From Caldicellulosiruptor saccharolyticus DSM 8903 (GTDB lineage Bacteria > Bacillota > Thermoanaerobacteria > Caldicellulosiruptorales > Caldicellulosiruptoraceae): a stretch of 64,000 nucleotides of DNA. Of this stretch, positions 55,080-63,839 are shown piece by piece. The notes below the pieces were generated by a model. That model saw only the letters and a list, made by a program, of their open reading frames with translations, was not told the DNA's origin and did not search any database. The stretch is from positions 2,382,501-2,446,500 of the forward strand of contig NC_009437.1 of assembly GCF_000016545.1 (NCBI RefSeq), given 5' to 3'. Position 1 is the first letter of the stretch; each line of letters begins with the position of its first letter. The position numbers were made by a program, and so were the translations under genes.

Positions 55080-56193
55080 GTTGTTGAATAAATAATTATA
55101 CCATTAATGTTACTATATAGAACTATAAATTATTCCACGTGTATTTAAAAGAAAATTTACAGTTTTCAATTTTTTGAATATAGACCTCTATCAAATAAGT
55201 AATCATAATCCAGTCTACATGCTTCTTATATGTTCTAAAACCTCTTAACCTTACTTGTTCTAAATTGTATTCTCCTTTTAACTTACCAAATAATCTTTCT
55301 ATTTTTGTCCTCTGCTTATATAACTTTTGTCCTTCTTCGCTTCTTAAAAATTCCATATTTTTTATCCTCAAAATATTTTTTACATTACTGAAATCCTTAC
55401 TATTTCTCTTATTTACCGCCGCTACAAACTTCATCCCAAGTCTATCTGACACCTCAAACCATTTCGCACAATCATAACCTGCATCTGCCAATATCACTTC
55501 AGGTCCAAATATCTTAGCTTCATACAAAAGTTCTACTACTTTACTGTCATGGATATTTGCACATGTCAACCACCATACTATAGGTATAACCTCGCTTTCA
55601 ACTGTTGCTAACACATGTAATTTATACCCATTGTAAAAACCTAAACTAACACATACTCCTACTTCTGCCTCTTTGTCACCCCTCGAGCTTCTCAAAGGTG
55701 TAGAATCTATAGCACAAACTTTTGTCTGCGGATCTATTTCTCTCACTAAAATTCTTGCTATCCCTTCTATATATTCTTCTTCAATTACTTTTGCCCATTT
55801 CGAAAAATATGTATGATCGGGGCTCTTTTCTATCCCTATAGCCTTTTTAAATTCTTCATCTTCATTTATCTTGTATTCTAATTCCCTGAAACTGTTTATC
55901 TTGTTTTTGACTTTGTAAACAAAACAAGCTATTATATGGCTTAGCTTAAATTTCTTCGGTCTTCCTCTCCTGCTACTTTTTATCTTTAATCCCAAGGCTT
56001 TTATTACTTTCTCAATTGTCATAAGTATCTTTAAAAATTTTTGTTTTTGTGTTTTAATAAAATTAGTCATTGCCATCCTCCTTAGTTACGTGTTTTTAGT
56101 CTTCTCTTGCTATAATTTTACCTTAAGGAGGATGGCTTTTTATATATATCTATTTATTGTCTTTTCTGTTAATCTGTTTTATTCAACAAGCTA
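55077..56193 (-). mobile_element. IS4-family insertion sequence in the nucleoside permease gene
   Basis: About 1117 bp between two 11-bp direct repeats. The ends are inverted: TTGTTGAATAAA at 55081-55092 and its complement TTTATTCAACAA near 56178-56189. One transposase gene reads in the direction of the host operon. A 10-12 bp duplication is usual for IS4. The restored reading frame on removal shows a simple, probably recent insertion. Confidence 0.88.
55123..56070 (-). CDS. IS4-family DDE transposase
   Basis: 315 residues from the ATG at 56070, which follows AAGGAGG by six bases. DDE residues are in VCAIDSTPLRSS (about 122), VILADAGYDCA (about 196) and TKIERLFGKLK (about 260). The YREK pattern Y-x2-R-x3-E-x6-K is exact in LYKQRTKIERLFGKLK. 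The N-terminal part (about 30-100) resembles the DUF4096-like DNA-binding region. Full length, so the element may still be active. Confidence 0.88.
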   Translation of the reverse strand: MTNFIKTQKQKFLKILMTIEKVIKALGLKIKSSRRGRPKKFKLSHIIACFVYKVKNKINSFRELEYKINEDEEFKKAIGIEKSPDHTYFSKWAKVIEEEYIEGIARILVREIDPQTKVCAIDSTPLRSSRGDKEAEVGVCVSLGFYNGYKLHVLATVESEVIPIVWWLTCANIHDSKVVELLYEAKIFGPEVILADAGYDCAKWFEVSDRLGMKFVAAVNKRNSKDFSNVKNILRIKNMEFLRSEEGQKLYKQRTKIERLFGKLKGEYNLEQVRLRGFRTYKKHVDWIMITYLIEVYIQKIENCKFSFKYTWNNL

Positions 56194-56252
56194 ATAAAAA
56201 TAGCAATAAGTGGCATTAAAATACTCTGTAAAGCTTTTTTTACCATCACCAT
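56169..56252 (-). pseudogene. Severed 5' end of the first nucleoside permease gene
   Basis: Reads MVMVKKALQSILMPLIAIFI and then runs into the IS end and a stop (TAA at 56169-56171). The start lies one base after the ATPase stop with GGAGG inside the ATPase 3' end. Joined through the 11-bp repeat it continues as SMIVGGIVILITAKQ of the permease at 54045-55079. Confidence 0.85.
56194..56204. repeat. Target duplication, right copy, of the IS4-type element
   Basis: ATAAAAATAGC, identical to 55066-55076. Confidence 0.85.
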
Positions 56253-56253
56253 T

Positions 56254-57765
56254 TTAAGCCTCCTTCTTTTTCTTGCCTGTCATCAAAAGTCCTATATCTT
56301 CTTTTGTTGCAGTTTTGCTATCTAATATATCCATAATTCTTCCAGAGTACATCACAGCAATTCTGTCAGACAGGTTCAAAATCTCGTCAAGCTCCAAAGA
56401 AACAAGTAGTATTGCTTTGCCACTGTCTCGAAGTTCAATGAGCTTTCTGTGGATGTACTCAATCGCACCCACATCCATTCCTCTTGTTGGTTGAACAGCA
56501 ATTAAAAGGTCTGGACTGCTTGAAAACTCTCTTGCCAAAATTACTTTTTGCTGATTGCCACCTGAAAGATTCTTTGCAAATAGTCTAAAATCTGGTGGAC
56601 GCACATCAAATTCATGTATGAGTTTATCAGCTTCTGAGATTATTGCCTTATAATTTAAAAAACCTTTATTAGAATATGGCTTTTTATAGTACCTTTTGAG
56701 CACAATGTTTTCTGCCACTGTAAAGTTCAAAACAAGTCCATCCTGTTGCCTATCTGCTGGAATATAAGCAATTCCTTTTTCGTAACGTTTGCGTGTGGGA
56801 AGGTTTTGAATCTCCTGTCCATTAAAAATTATCTTTCCTGTCGAGGGAATAAGTCCAACGATAGCTTCTACAAGCTCATTTTGACCATTTCCATCAACGC
56901 CTGCTATGCCAAAAATCTCTCCTTTTCTTATTTCAAAACTTACATCTTTGACCTTTTCAATACCGCTTTTTAATTTAACTGAAAGGTTTTCAACCTTTAG
57001 TACAGTCTCACCTAACTGTGGCTCATTTTTTTCAACAACAAGTTTGACTTCTCTTCCAACCATCAAATTTGCAAGTTCCTGTTCGTTGGTTTCTTTTGTA
57101 TTCAAGGTCTTTATTGTCTTTCCTCTTCTCATAACAGTAACCCTATCCGAAATTTCCATAACCTCATCAAGCTTATGGCTTATAAACAATATGGATATTC
57201 CCTGAGCTTTGAGGTTGTTTATAATTTTAAATAGCTCTCTTGTCTCTTGAGGTGTGAGCATTGCCGTTGGCTCATCAAGTATCAAAAGCCTTGCATCTTT
57301 GTAAAAAGCCTTTAATATCTCTACTCTTTGCTGCATACCTACACTTAAATCTCCAACTTTTGCTTTTGGGTCAATTTCTAAATTGTATTTCTTCGAAATT
57401 TCAAGAATTTTCTTCTCAGCTTCCTGAACATTAAACTTAAAACCTTTTGGTTCAAATCCCAAAACAATATTTTCAGCTACCGTAAATACAGGTATTAACA
57501 TAAAATGCTGATGAACCATCCCTATTCCTTTTTCAATTGCTTCATGAGGGCCTTTGACCTCAAGTTTTTGCCCTTCAAAATATATCTCTCCAAAATCAGG
57601 TTCATAAAGCCCATAGATTATATTCATTAAAGTAGACTTTCCTGCCCCATTCTCACCAAGGATGGCATGTACTTCGCCTTTTTTAACATCTAAATTCACA
57701 TTATCATTTGCAAGAATATTACCAAATCTTTTTGAAATACCTCTTACTTCTAAAATATATTCCAT
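56254..57765 (-). CDS. Nucleoside ABC transporter ATP-binding protein, two ATPase domains (NupO/YufO-like)
   Basis: About 503 residues with two ABC domains. Domain 1: Walker A GENGAGKSTLMN (about 40), signature LSVGMQQRVEI (about 138), Walker B LLILDEPTAML. Domain 2: the altered Walker A GVDGNGQNELVEA (about 290), signature LSGGNQQKVIL, with the usual lack of lysine in this half. The fused form is typical of sugar/nucleoside importers with BMP-type binding proteins. The ATG at 57765 is preferred to a GTG six bases upstream. Confidence 0.93.
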   Translation of the reverse strand: MEYILEVRGISKRFGNILANDNVNLDVKKGEVHAILGENGAGKSTLMNIIYGLYEPDFGEIYFEGQKLEVKGPHEAIEKGIGMVHQHFMLIPVFTVAENIVLGFEPKGFKFNVQEAEKKILEISKKYNLEIDPKAKVGDLSVGMQQRVEILKAFYKDARLLILDEPTAMLTPQETRELFKIINNLKAQGISILFISHKLDEVMEISDRVTVMRRGKTIKTLNTKETNEQELANLMVGREVKLVVEKNEPQLGETVLKVENLSVKLKSGIEKVKDVSFEIRKGEIFGIAGVDGNGQNELVEAIVGLIPSTGKIIFNGQEIQNLPTRKRYEKGIAYIPADRQQDGLVLNFTVAENIVLKRYYKKPYSNKGFLNYKAIISEADKLIHEFDVRPPDFRLFAKNLSGGNQQKVILAREFSSSPDLLIAVQPTRGMDVGAIEYIHRKLIELRDSGKAILLVSLELDEILNLSDRIAVMYSGRIMDILDSKTATKEDIGLLMTGKKKKEA

Positions 57766-57784
57766 TTTCACGCCCCACCTGTCT

Positions 57785-58519
57785 TTACAATCTTTTTATT
57801 ATTTCAATAATAACAGTTTTGAGTTTTTCTATATTTGCAGAAAACACTCTCAAAACCTCTTCATGTGAAACAGGTTTTATATTCGGGTCATCTTCCAAGC
57901 CAGCATCATAATCTGTCACAAGAGTTATATTTATATACTTTATTCCAAGCTCATTTGCTAATGCCACCTCAGGATACTGAGTCATTCCAATAACGTCAAA
58001 TCCCATTTTGGAATACCATCTGCTCTCAGCTAAGGTAGAAAATCGTGGTCCTTGAATAACTACACATGTACCTCTTTTGTGAAATCTATATCCAAGTTCT
58101 TCTAAAACATTGATTGCAACTTCTCTCATCTGTTTATCATAAGGGTGTGCCATGGAGGTGTGCTTTACATTTCCAATATCCGAAAATGTATCCTCTCGTC
58201 CCCATGTTCTGTCAACAAACTGGTCAACAATTACAAAATCACCCGGCATAATCTCTTTTTTTAAGCTTCCACACGCTGTTGTTGAAATAATCTTATCAAC
58301 ACCAAGTTCTTTTAATGCATATATATTTGCCCTATATGGCACTTTATGAGGAGGGTAAATATGGGTTTTACCATGCCTCGGAATAAACGCAACTTCTTTA
58401 CCTTCTACTTTTGAAATTGCTATTTTATCACTTGGTTTGCCATACGGGGTTTCAATCTCTATCTCTTTAACATTTTCTAAAAAAGAGTAAAATCCAGAAC
58501 CGCCTATTATCCCTATCAT
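57785..58519 (-). CDS. S-methyl-5'-thioadenosine phosphorylase (MTAP/PNP family)
   Basis: 244 residues. IGIIGGSGFYSF at the start, FIPRHGKTHIYPPHKVPYRA near residue 48 and ACGSLKKEIMPGDFVI near 83 are typical. IGMTQYPEVALANELGI near 177 and TDYDAG near 201 suit an adenine-type base, so methylthioadenosine is the likely substrate. 5'-methylthioinosine or inosine are alternatives. It lies between the binding-protein and ATPase genes. Confidence 0.83.
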   Translation of the reverse strand: MIGIIGGSGFYSFLENVKEIEIETPYGKPSDKIAISKVEGKEVAFIPRHGKTHIYPPHKVPYRANIYALKELGVDKIISTTACGSLKKEIMPGDFVIVDQFVDRTWGREDTFSDIGNVKHTSMAHPYDKQMREVAINVLEELGYRFHKRGTCVVIQGPRFSTLAESRWYSKMGFDVIGMTQYPEVALANELGIKYINITLVTDYDAGLEDDPNIKPVSHEEVLRVFSANIEKLKTVIIEIIKRL

Positions 58520-58570
58520 AACAAATTAGTTCTCCTTTCCATTTATATCAATAAACACTATATTGTCAAA

Positions 58571-58606
58571 AGGCCTGCTGCGGTATAAGCTTTTTCCAGC
58601 AGGCCT
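58571..58606 (-). terminator. Hairpin between bmp and the phosphorylase gene (partial terminator)
   Basis: AGGCCTGCTG (58571-58580) pairs with CAGCAGGCCT (58597-58606), 16-nt loop. On the minus strand TTTTG follows. It would give more binding-protein message than downstream message, a usual need in ABC importers. Confidence 0.7.
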
Positions 58607-58623
58607 TTAAAACTTACATGGTA

Positions 58624-59655
58624 TTACTTTACCTCTGTTGGTATCTTTATCTTACCAGCCTTTATCTCAGCAATTACTTTGTTTATTTTGTCACTTACAC
58701 TCTTTGGAACACCTTTCATAAATGGTGCAAGTCCAACACCGTTGTTCTTTAAATCAAAGTAAATAATACCGCTCTTGAATTTACCATTTAATGTATCTTT
58801 TATAACACTATATGTTGCAACATCAACTCTCTTCATTGCAGAGGTAACAACAGTGTTTGGTGCCACATAGTTCTGGTCTGAGTCTACACCAATTGCATAA
58901 ACTCCCTTTTCTTTTGCAGCCTGGATAACACCAAGACCTGTCTGCCCAGCTACCTGGAATACAAAATCTGCACCCTGTGCTATTATAGAAAGAGCTACTT
59001 GTTTACCTGATGCTGGGTCATCAAACTTACCAGTGTATTTGATTATAACTTTTGCTTTTGGAATCTCTCTCAAAACACCAGCTTTAAAACCTGCGATGTA
59101 TCTGTCAACAGGTGGAATCTTCATACCACCGACAACTCCAAATACATTCTTTCCAGTTGTTTTGCTAAATCTAGCTTTTTCAAGCGAAGCTGCTGCAACA
59201 CCTGCTAAGTAGCCTGCTTGTTCTTCTCTGAACATAGCCGAGGCAACATTAGGAAGATTAGAAATTTCAGAGTCAATAATTAAAAATTTTGTCTTTGGAA
59301 ACTGCTTTGCAACTGTCACAACTGAATCGTGCATTAGAAAACCAACAGCAATAATTAAATCATAATTAGCTTTTGCAAGTTTTTGCAAATTCGGAATATA
59401 GTCTGTCATCTGCTTTGATTGAATGAGAGTTGTTTTGATTTTGAGTTCTTTCTCTGCCTTCTTTAAACCTTCATATGCCGACTGGTTAAAACTTCTGTCA
59501 TTGACACCACCAACGTCTGTAACAAGCCCTACCTTAAAAACTTTTGGGGATGTAGACCCATTTGCCATGTTCCAAGATACATTCAAGCTTAACAAAAGTG
59601 CAGCAATCACAACAAGACTTAACACTGCATATAGCCTTTTCTTCATATTCTTCAT
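58624..59655 (-). CDS. BMP-family nucleoside-binding protein of an ABC importer
   Basis: About 343 residues. A signal peptide (about 1-30, KKRLYAVLSLVVIAALLLSL) is present without an obvious lipobox cysteine, which is unusual since BMP proteins are mostly lipoproteins. VGLVTDVGGVNDRSFNQSAY is the family start, and FGVVGGMKIPPVDRYIAGFKAG the hinge region. The ATG at 59655 follows GGGAGGT by about nine bases. First gene of the nucleoside operon. Confidence 0.92.
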   Translation of the reverse strand: MKNMKKRLYAVLSLVVIAALLLSLNVSWNMANGSTSPKVFKVGLVTDVGGVNDRSFNQSAYEGLKKAEKELKIKTTLIQSKQMTDYIPNLQKLAKANYDLIIAVGFLMHDSVVTVAKQFPKTKFLIIDSEISNLPNVASAMFREEQAGYLAGVAAASLEKARFSKTTGKNVFGVVGGMKIPPVDRYIAGFKAGVLREIPKAKVIIKYTGKFDDPASGKQVALSIIAQGADFVFQVAGQTGLGVIQAAKEKGVYAIGVDSDQNYVAPNTVVTSAMKRVDVATYSVIKDTLNGKFKSGIIYFDLKNNGVGLAPFMKGVPKSVSDKINKVIAEIKAGKIKIPTEVK

Positions 59656-59681
59656 AAAAAGCAAACCTCCCTTTTTATTTT

Positions 59682-59717
59682 TTAGATGTCAGACATCTAA
59701 CATCTGACATCTGACAT
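59682..59717. promoter_or_regulatory. Perfect palindrome plus direct repeats: likely operator of the nucleoside operon
   Basis: TTAGATGTCAGACATCTAA (59682-59700) is a perfect 9-1-9 palindrome. It is followed by CATCTGACATCTGACAT with two more copies of ATCTGAC. The block spans the predicted transcription start to about +34 of the bmp promoter, where a bound protein would block RNA polymerase. The GntR-family gene in this operon is the obvious candidate. Confidence 0.7.
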
Positions 59718-59721
59718 TACT

Positions 59722-59750
59722 ATTTTATAATCTTTGTTCAAAAAAGTCAA
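59722..59750 (-). promoter_or_regulatory. Promoter of the nucleoside operon (bmp)
   Basis: Minus strand TTGACT (59745-59750), 17-bp spacer, TAAAAT (59722-59727). Confidence 0.75.
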
Positions 59751-59788
59751 TATGAAAATTTGTAAATTTGTGAACTATAATATAAAAA

Positions 59789-59809
59789 GCTGCTTTATTG
59801 TGTCGCAGC
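59789..59809 (-). terminator. Terminator after gatD
   Basis: GCTGC (59789-59793) and GCAGC (59805-59809) form the stem; on the minus strand TTTTTATATT follows. It lies about 20 bp after the gatD stop and just upstream of the bmp promoter. Confidence 0.65.
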
Positions 59810-59829
59810 CCCTTGCTACAATCATTGTT

Positions 59830-60567
59830 TTACATATACAATTCCTTTACTTTCTCGTGAGCCATGTACTCTAAAGTGTCATCTAATTTCTCGAATTCCA
59901 AAACATCAAAAGAAAACTTTCTTTCAAGAGCTTTTTTGAGTATATAATCTGCAATATGTGGATTTTTAGGAAGAAGAGGACCGTGCAAATAAGTACCTAT
60001 AACGTTTTTATAAATTAGCCCCTCGAACCTGTCCTTTCCGTTATTGCCAAAACCTTTTAGGACCTTGCCAAAAGGTTGATAACCATGATATGTTCTACCA
60101 CCGTGATTTTCGTAACCTACTACTGTTTTCGGAAAAACATCCAATGTGGTTTCAATGACTATATTCCCAATTAGCCTTTTGTTTTCAGACTTAGTATAAA
60201 AGTCCAATACTCCAAGTCCTTTTATTACATTTTGGTTTGCATCAATATAAGCCTCCCCTAAGAGCTGATACCCTCCACAAATTGCAAGCAGGCAAACTCC
60301 ATCTTCAATCAGACTTTTAAGCAAATCTTTTAAGTTTAGCAAATGACTATACATAATCCCCTGTTCTCTGTCAGATGCCCCTCCAAGTAGGATTATATCT
60401 GCAGTTTTTAAAATGTCTACATTAGAATTGAAGTTATATTCAACTATATTTGCTTTTATACCTCTCCATTCACATCTTTTTTGCAGCGTAATGATATTAC
60501 CCCTATCACCATATAAATTTAAAGCTTCTGGAAACATATTCACAATGTTTAGCTCCAATTCAATCAC
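59830..60567 (-). CDS. gatD: Lipid II isoglutaminyl synthase, glutamine amidotransferase subunit GatD
   Basis: 245 residues, class I amidotransferase. The nucleophile is in LLAICGGYQLLGEAY (Cys about residue 96), and the catalytic His is likely in GTYLHGPLLPKNP near 191; ENHGGRTY near 152 is typical. With MurT it amidates the alpha-carboxyl of D-Glu in lipid II. Its start overlaps the murT stop by four bases. Confidence 0.92.
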   Translation of the reverse strand: MIELELNIVNMFPEALNLYGDRGNIITLQKRCEWRGIKANIVEYNFNSNVDILKTADIILLGGASDREQGIMYSHLLNLKDLLKSLIEDGVCLLAICGGYQLLGEAYIDANQNVIKGLGVLDFYTKSENKRLIGNIVIETTLDVFPKTVVGYENHGGRTYHGYQPFGKVLKGFGNNGKDRFEGLIYKNVIGTYLHGPLLPKNPHIADYILKKALERKFSFDVLEFEKLDDTLEYMAHEKVKELYM

Positions 60568-61904
60568 CTCATGTTTTTTTTCAAATTCTCTACTATTTTC
60601 TTTGTCTTAAACAAAGCTGTATATGTGGGAAGAATGTAAATCTTGTGAGCCTCTTTCAGCGAAATTACTTTTTTCAAATCTTTTTCAAAATCAATAAACT
60701 CAAAATCTTTTAGTTCAAAACTACTGTACTTAACTCTCAGTGCGATATCCTCTTTCCTTTTTCCACCAAAAAATAAAGTCCTAATATTTTTAACTTCACT
60801 TAATATGTCAAAATCGGCATCCCAAATCCATGAGACATCTTTCCCATCAGCAGCGTTGTCATTGAGAATAAAGACAATTGCTTTAGGGCAAGGGTCATCT
60901 GCTATTACTTTCAGTGTCTCACTCATACCAATTGGATTTTTGACAAGAGATATGACTACTCTTTTATCATACACTTCTATTTCTTCCATGCGGCCAAGTT
61001 TGTTTGTAAAAGCCTCAACTCGTTCTTTTATTTTATTTGTCTCTATTCCAAGCAACATAGCCACAGACATCGCTGCACAGACATTGTAAAGGTTATAAAT
61101 ACCTCCTATTTTCCATCTAATATCTTGAATTTTTATACTATTTTCTCTGTCCATAAAGTCAAAAACAAAACTACCATCTTCATACTTTATATTCGTAATC
61201 AAAAACCTGCTTTCAGGATTTTTGTATCCACACTGAGAACAAATGTACTTTCCAAGATGTCCAACATTATAAAATGTATATTCAAGCTTGTTATTACAAA
61301 CTGGGCAAAACCGTGAATCAAGTGTAACATTTGCTAACCTGCTGAGCGCATTTTCATCAACACTATAAAATACCTTTTTTTCTCCGCTGTAACTTGCTAA
61401 ATTTGGATCATCTGCATTGATAACTGCCAAAGCTCCATCTATATGGCTCAATATTAGATCTTTCACTCTGTCAAGCTCGCCATACCTGTCAAGCTGGTCT
61501 CTAAAAACATTTGTTGTTACAAATATATCCGCTTTTAAATCCTTTGTAACAACAGGAAGTGATCCCTCATCAACCTCAAAACAGGCTATCTCATAGCTTT
61601 TTTTGAGGTTATTTATAAACGCACTAATTATCCCATTTACCATATTAGAACCCTTTAGATTTGAAAGAATGGTTTTGTCAGGACTTATTATCCAGTTTAT
61701 AAGGTTGTTAGTTGTTGTTTTACCATTTGTACCAGATACAAGTATTTTAAAATTGCACCTTTTGTCAATCTCCTTTAAAATATCTGGGCAGATTTTATAG
61801 GCAATCTTACCAGGTGCACTTGTCGCATCTTTTCTTAAAAGCTTGAGCAATAGTTTTGCTGTAGTTCCTGCAAAAGTGGCTAAATAAAATCTTAAGTTTT
61901 TCAA
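60564..61904 (-). CDS. murT: Lipid II isoglutaminyl synthase, Mur ligase-like subunit MurT
   Basis: 446 residues. The ATP loop VSGTNGKTTTNNLI is near residue 57, and EVDEGSLP near 119 is typical of the family. A zinc-ribbon insertion has CPVCNNKLEY and YICSQCGYKNP (about 200-230), a MurT feature. The C-terminal DUF1727 region follows. It activates the lipid II carboxyl with ATP, and GatD supplies ammonia. Cytoplasmic side of the membrane. Confidence 0.93.
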   Translation of the reverse strand: MKNLRFYLATFAGTTAKLLLKLLRKDATSAPGKIAYKICPDILKEIDKRCNFKILVSGTNGKTTTNNLINWIISPDKTILSNLKGSNMVNGIISAFINNLKKSYEIACFEVDEGSLPVVTKDLKADIFVTTNVFRDQLDRYGELDRVKDLILSHIDGALAVINADDPNLASYSGEKKVFYSVDENALSRLANVTLDSRFCPVCNNKLEYTFYNVGHLGKYICSQCGYKNPESRFLITNIKYEDGSFVFDFMDRENSIKIQDIRWKIGGIYNLYNVCAAMSVAMLLGIETNKIKERVEAFTNKLGRMEEIEVYDKRVVISLVKNPIGMSETLKVIADDPCPKAIVFILNDNAADGKDVSWIWDADFDILSEVKNIRTLFFGGKRKEDIALRVKYSSFELKDFEFIDFEKDLKKVISLKEAHKIYILPTYTALFKTKKIVENLKKNMR

Positions 61905-61947
61905 TATTTTTCATCCCCTTGTCTACAAATACTTCATAAAGATAAAA

Positions 61948-61966
61948 AGCAAGGCCTTGCCTTGCT
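61948..61966 (-). terminator. Terminator after xerD
   Basis: AGCAAGGC (61948-61955), loop CTT, GCCTTGCT (61959-61966). On the minus strand TTTTATC follows. It ends the spoIIP-spoIIM-xerD unit. Confidence 0.75.
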
Positions 61967-61979
61967 AATTCCATTATTT

Positions 61980-62855
61980 TCAAGCCCGAGGATGCGCTTT
62001 TTGATAAACCTCTTTTAGCTTGATATTCGCAACCTGAAGATATCTTTGAGTAGTTGAAATATCAGCATGCCCAAGCATCTGTTGGACAGCCCTCACATCT
62101 GCTCCATTTTCAATTAGATGTGTTGCAAAAGAATGCCTTAATATGTGTGGAGTTATTTCTTTATTTATACCTGCCACATTAGTATAGAATTTTACAATTT
62201 TCCAAAATCCTTGCCTTGTCATCCTTGCCCCATTGAAATTCAAAAAAAGAGCCTCTTCCTCTTTTTTTCTTGCAAGGTACGGTCTTGAGTAGTTCAAGTA
62301 TTTCTCTACTGCCTCAATTGCATACGAACCAATTGGAATTATCCTATCTCTTTTTTTATTTCTGCATATAATATAGCCATGTTCAAGATTAATGTCAGAA
62401 AGATTAAGACTAATTAGTTCACTTACCCTTATACCTGTTGCGTACAAAAGCTCAAGCATTGCTTTGTCTCTTATACCTTTTATATCATCTTCTCGCGGAC
62501 AACTCAAAAGCTTTTCTACCTCATCTTTTGTCAAAATTTGCGGAGGTGTTCTTTCAAGTTTAGGCGGGTCAATCTCTATCTTACCTATGTCTACAATGTT
62601 GTGGTCCTTTAGAAATTCATAGAATACCTTTAGCGAAACAATTGCTCTTGCTATTGTGCTGTTTGACCTTCCGCTTTTTTGCATATTGATAATATATGTG
62701 ATTATAGTAGCCTGTGACGTATCTTCAATTTTTATTCCTGTGTTATTCAAAAACTCTATGTATTTTTTTATATCTCTCAAATAAGACATAACTGTATTTT
62801 GTGAAAATCTCTGTTTTTGGCAAAGATGTTCATAAAAAGCCTCTACTATTTTCAT
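61980..62855 (-). CDS. xerD: Tyrosine recombinase XerD-like
   Basis: 291 residues. An N-terminal SAM-like domain (about 1-90: FSQNTVMSYLRDIKKYIEFL) is followed by the catalytic domain. The tyrosine-recombinase set is visible: Arg in YATGIRVSELISL (about 148), HILRHSFATHL (about 242), GHADISTTQRYLQV with the catalytic Tyr (about 276). It is a chromosome-dimer-resolution enzyme by context, next to spoIIM as in many Firmicutes; a mobile integrase is unlikely. Confidence 0.9.
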   Translation of the reverse strand: MKIVEAFYEHLCQKQRFSQNTVMSYLRDIKKYIEFLNNTGIKIEDTSQATIITYIINMQKSGRSNSTIARAIVSLKVFYEFLKDHNIVDIGKIEIDPPKLERTPPQILTKDEVEKLLSCPREDDIKGIRDKAMLELLYATGIRVSELISLNLSDINLEHGYIICRNKKRDRIIPIGSYAIEAVEKYLNYSRPYLARKKEEEALFLNFNGARMTRQGFWKIVKFYTNVAGINKEITPHILRHSFATHLIENGADVRAVQQMLGHADISTTQRYLQVANIKLKEVYQKAHPRA

Positions 62856-62898
62856 CTATTTTCAAATCCCCTCTACACATAAATTCCATTTATAGATC

Positions 62899-63462
62899 TT
62901 AAATCAAATTGCATGCAAACCTTGAAACAAAAGCATCTATCACAACTATGCCACATATTAATAATACCACTATTAGACCTACCACAATATTAAATCTTTT
63001 TTCAAATTTGAACAATCTATCCCTAATTAAATAGTTGGTAAATGAGTACAGAATAAGTATAATCAAAAATATTAAAACAATCAATTCTTTTAGTAATATG
63101 TAAGTGAAAAAGAAACCTATAGCATGAAACTTGTAGATAGTGAAAAAGGTAGTCACCGTTAGCCCAAACACAAATCCTTTTAAAGTAATCATGCCTATAT
63201 TTAAGATTTGCAAGTATTTATTTAAATTTGATAGTCCCCATATTGTAAGATACAATAAAACAGCAAATATTGAAAAAAAAATTACCTTATTCCAGTACAA
63301 ATTATCTGCAATTTTCGCACTGTTTATTGAAAGTACTATAAAATTTTTGAGCTCTTCTTTTTGAGCTTGGCCGAGCAAAAAATAGAAATTTATACCAGCA
63401 ATTATGCCTCCTAAGTAAAGTGTTAAAATAGCAAAAAATAGTAATTTTACTTTTCTCCCCAT
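62899..63462 (-). CDS. spoIIM: Stage II sporulation protein M
   Basis: 187 residues with five or so hydrophobic segments and GRKVKLLFFAILTLYLGGIIAG at the start. NSAKIADNLYWNK and VFGLTVTTFF resemble SpoIIM, a membrane subunit of the SpoIIDMP peptidoglycan-degrading complex that drives engulfment. The neighbouring spoIIP fragment and xerD support it. Confidence 0.8.
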   Translation of the reverse strand: MGRKVKLLFFAILTLYLGGIIAGINFYFLLGQAQKEELKNFIVLSINSAKIADNLYWNKVIFFSIFAVLLYLTIWGLSNLNKYLQILNIGMITLKGFVFGLTVTTFFTIYKFHAIGFFFTYILLKELIVLIFLIILILYSFTNYLIRDRLFKFEKRFNIVVGLIVVLLICGIVVIDAFVSRFACNLI

Positions 63463-63515
63463 TTTCTTATTTTTGCTTGTGTTTATTTATAGTAAAATAA
63501 TATGTCAATTACAAG

Positions 63516-63839
63516 TCAGTTATTACCTACTAATGAGAAAACAAATCCTTTAGATTTAAAATAAAAATAGTTTATACTTTTGTAGAAACCATTTATAATC
63601 TTTTTGTCAATCCTTAGTGTTATTTTACCATTATATAACTTCAAAATAGTCTCATCATACTCAAAGAGAACCTTAACCATGTATTTGTCTTCTGGTAAAA
63701 AAAACTGCTTGCGAAACTCAACTGTCAAAAAAAGAATGAGAAAAACCACTAAAAGCAGCAATATACCTGCTCTTGCTGTTCTGACAAAGTACTTATGCTG
63801 AAGGTATCTTTTGTATCTACTTTTTCTCAAAAGTTTCAC
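63516..63839 (-). CDS. Small single-span membrane protein, unknown function
   Basis: 107 residues beginning at a GTG that overlaps the spoIIP stop (GTGA). A basic N-terminus (KLLRKSRYKRYLQHKYF) is followed by one membrane segment (about 24-45: GILLLLVVFLILFLTVEF). The remainder is outside and not recognised. Its place between spoIIP and spoIIM suggests a sporulation role, by inference only. Confidence 0.6.
   Translation of the reverse strand: MKLLRKSRYKRYLQHKYFVRTARAGILLLLVVFLILFLTVEFRKQFFLPEDKYMVKVLFEYDETILKLYNGKITLRIDKKIINGFYKSINYFYFKSKGFVFSLVGNN

Noticed and set aside
61980..62855. Integrase of a mobile element
   Set aside because: The gene lies in a conserved sporulation neighbourhood and no attachment sites or cargo are seen; a housekeeping XerD is the better reading.
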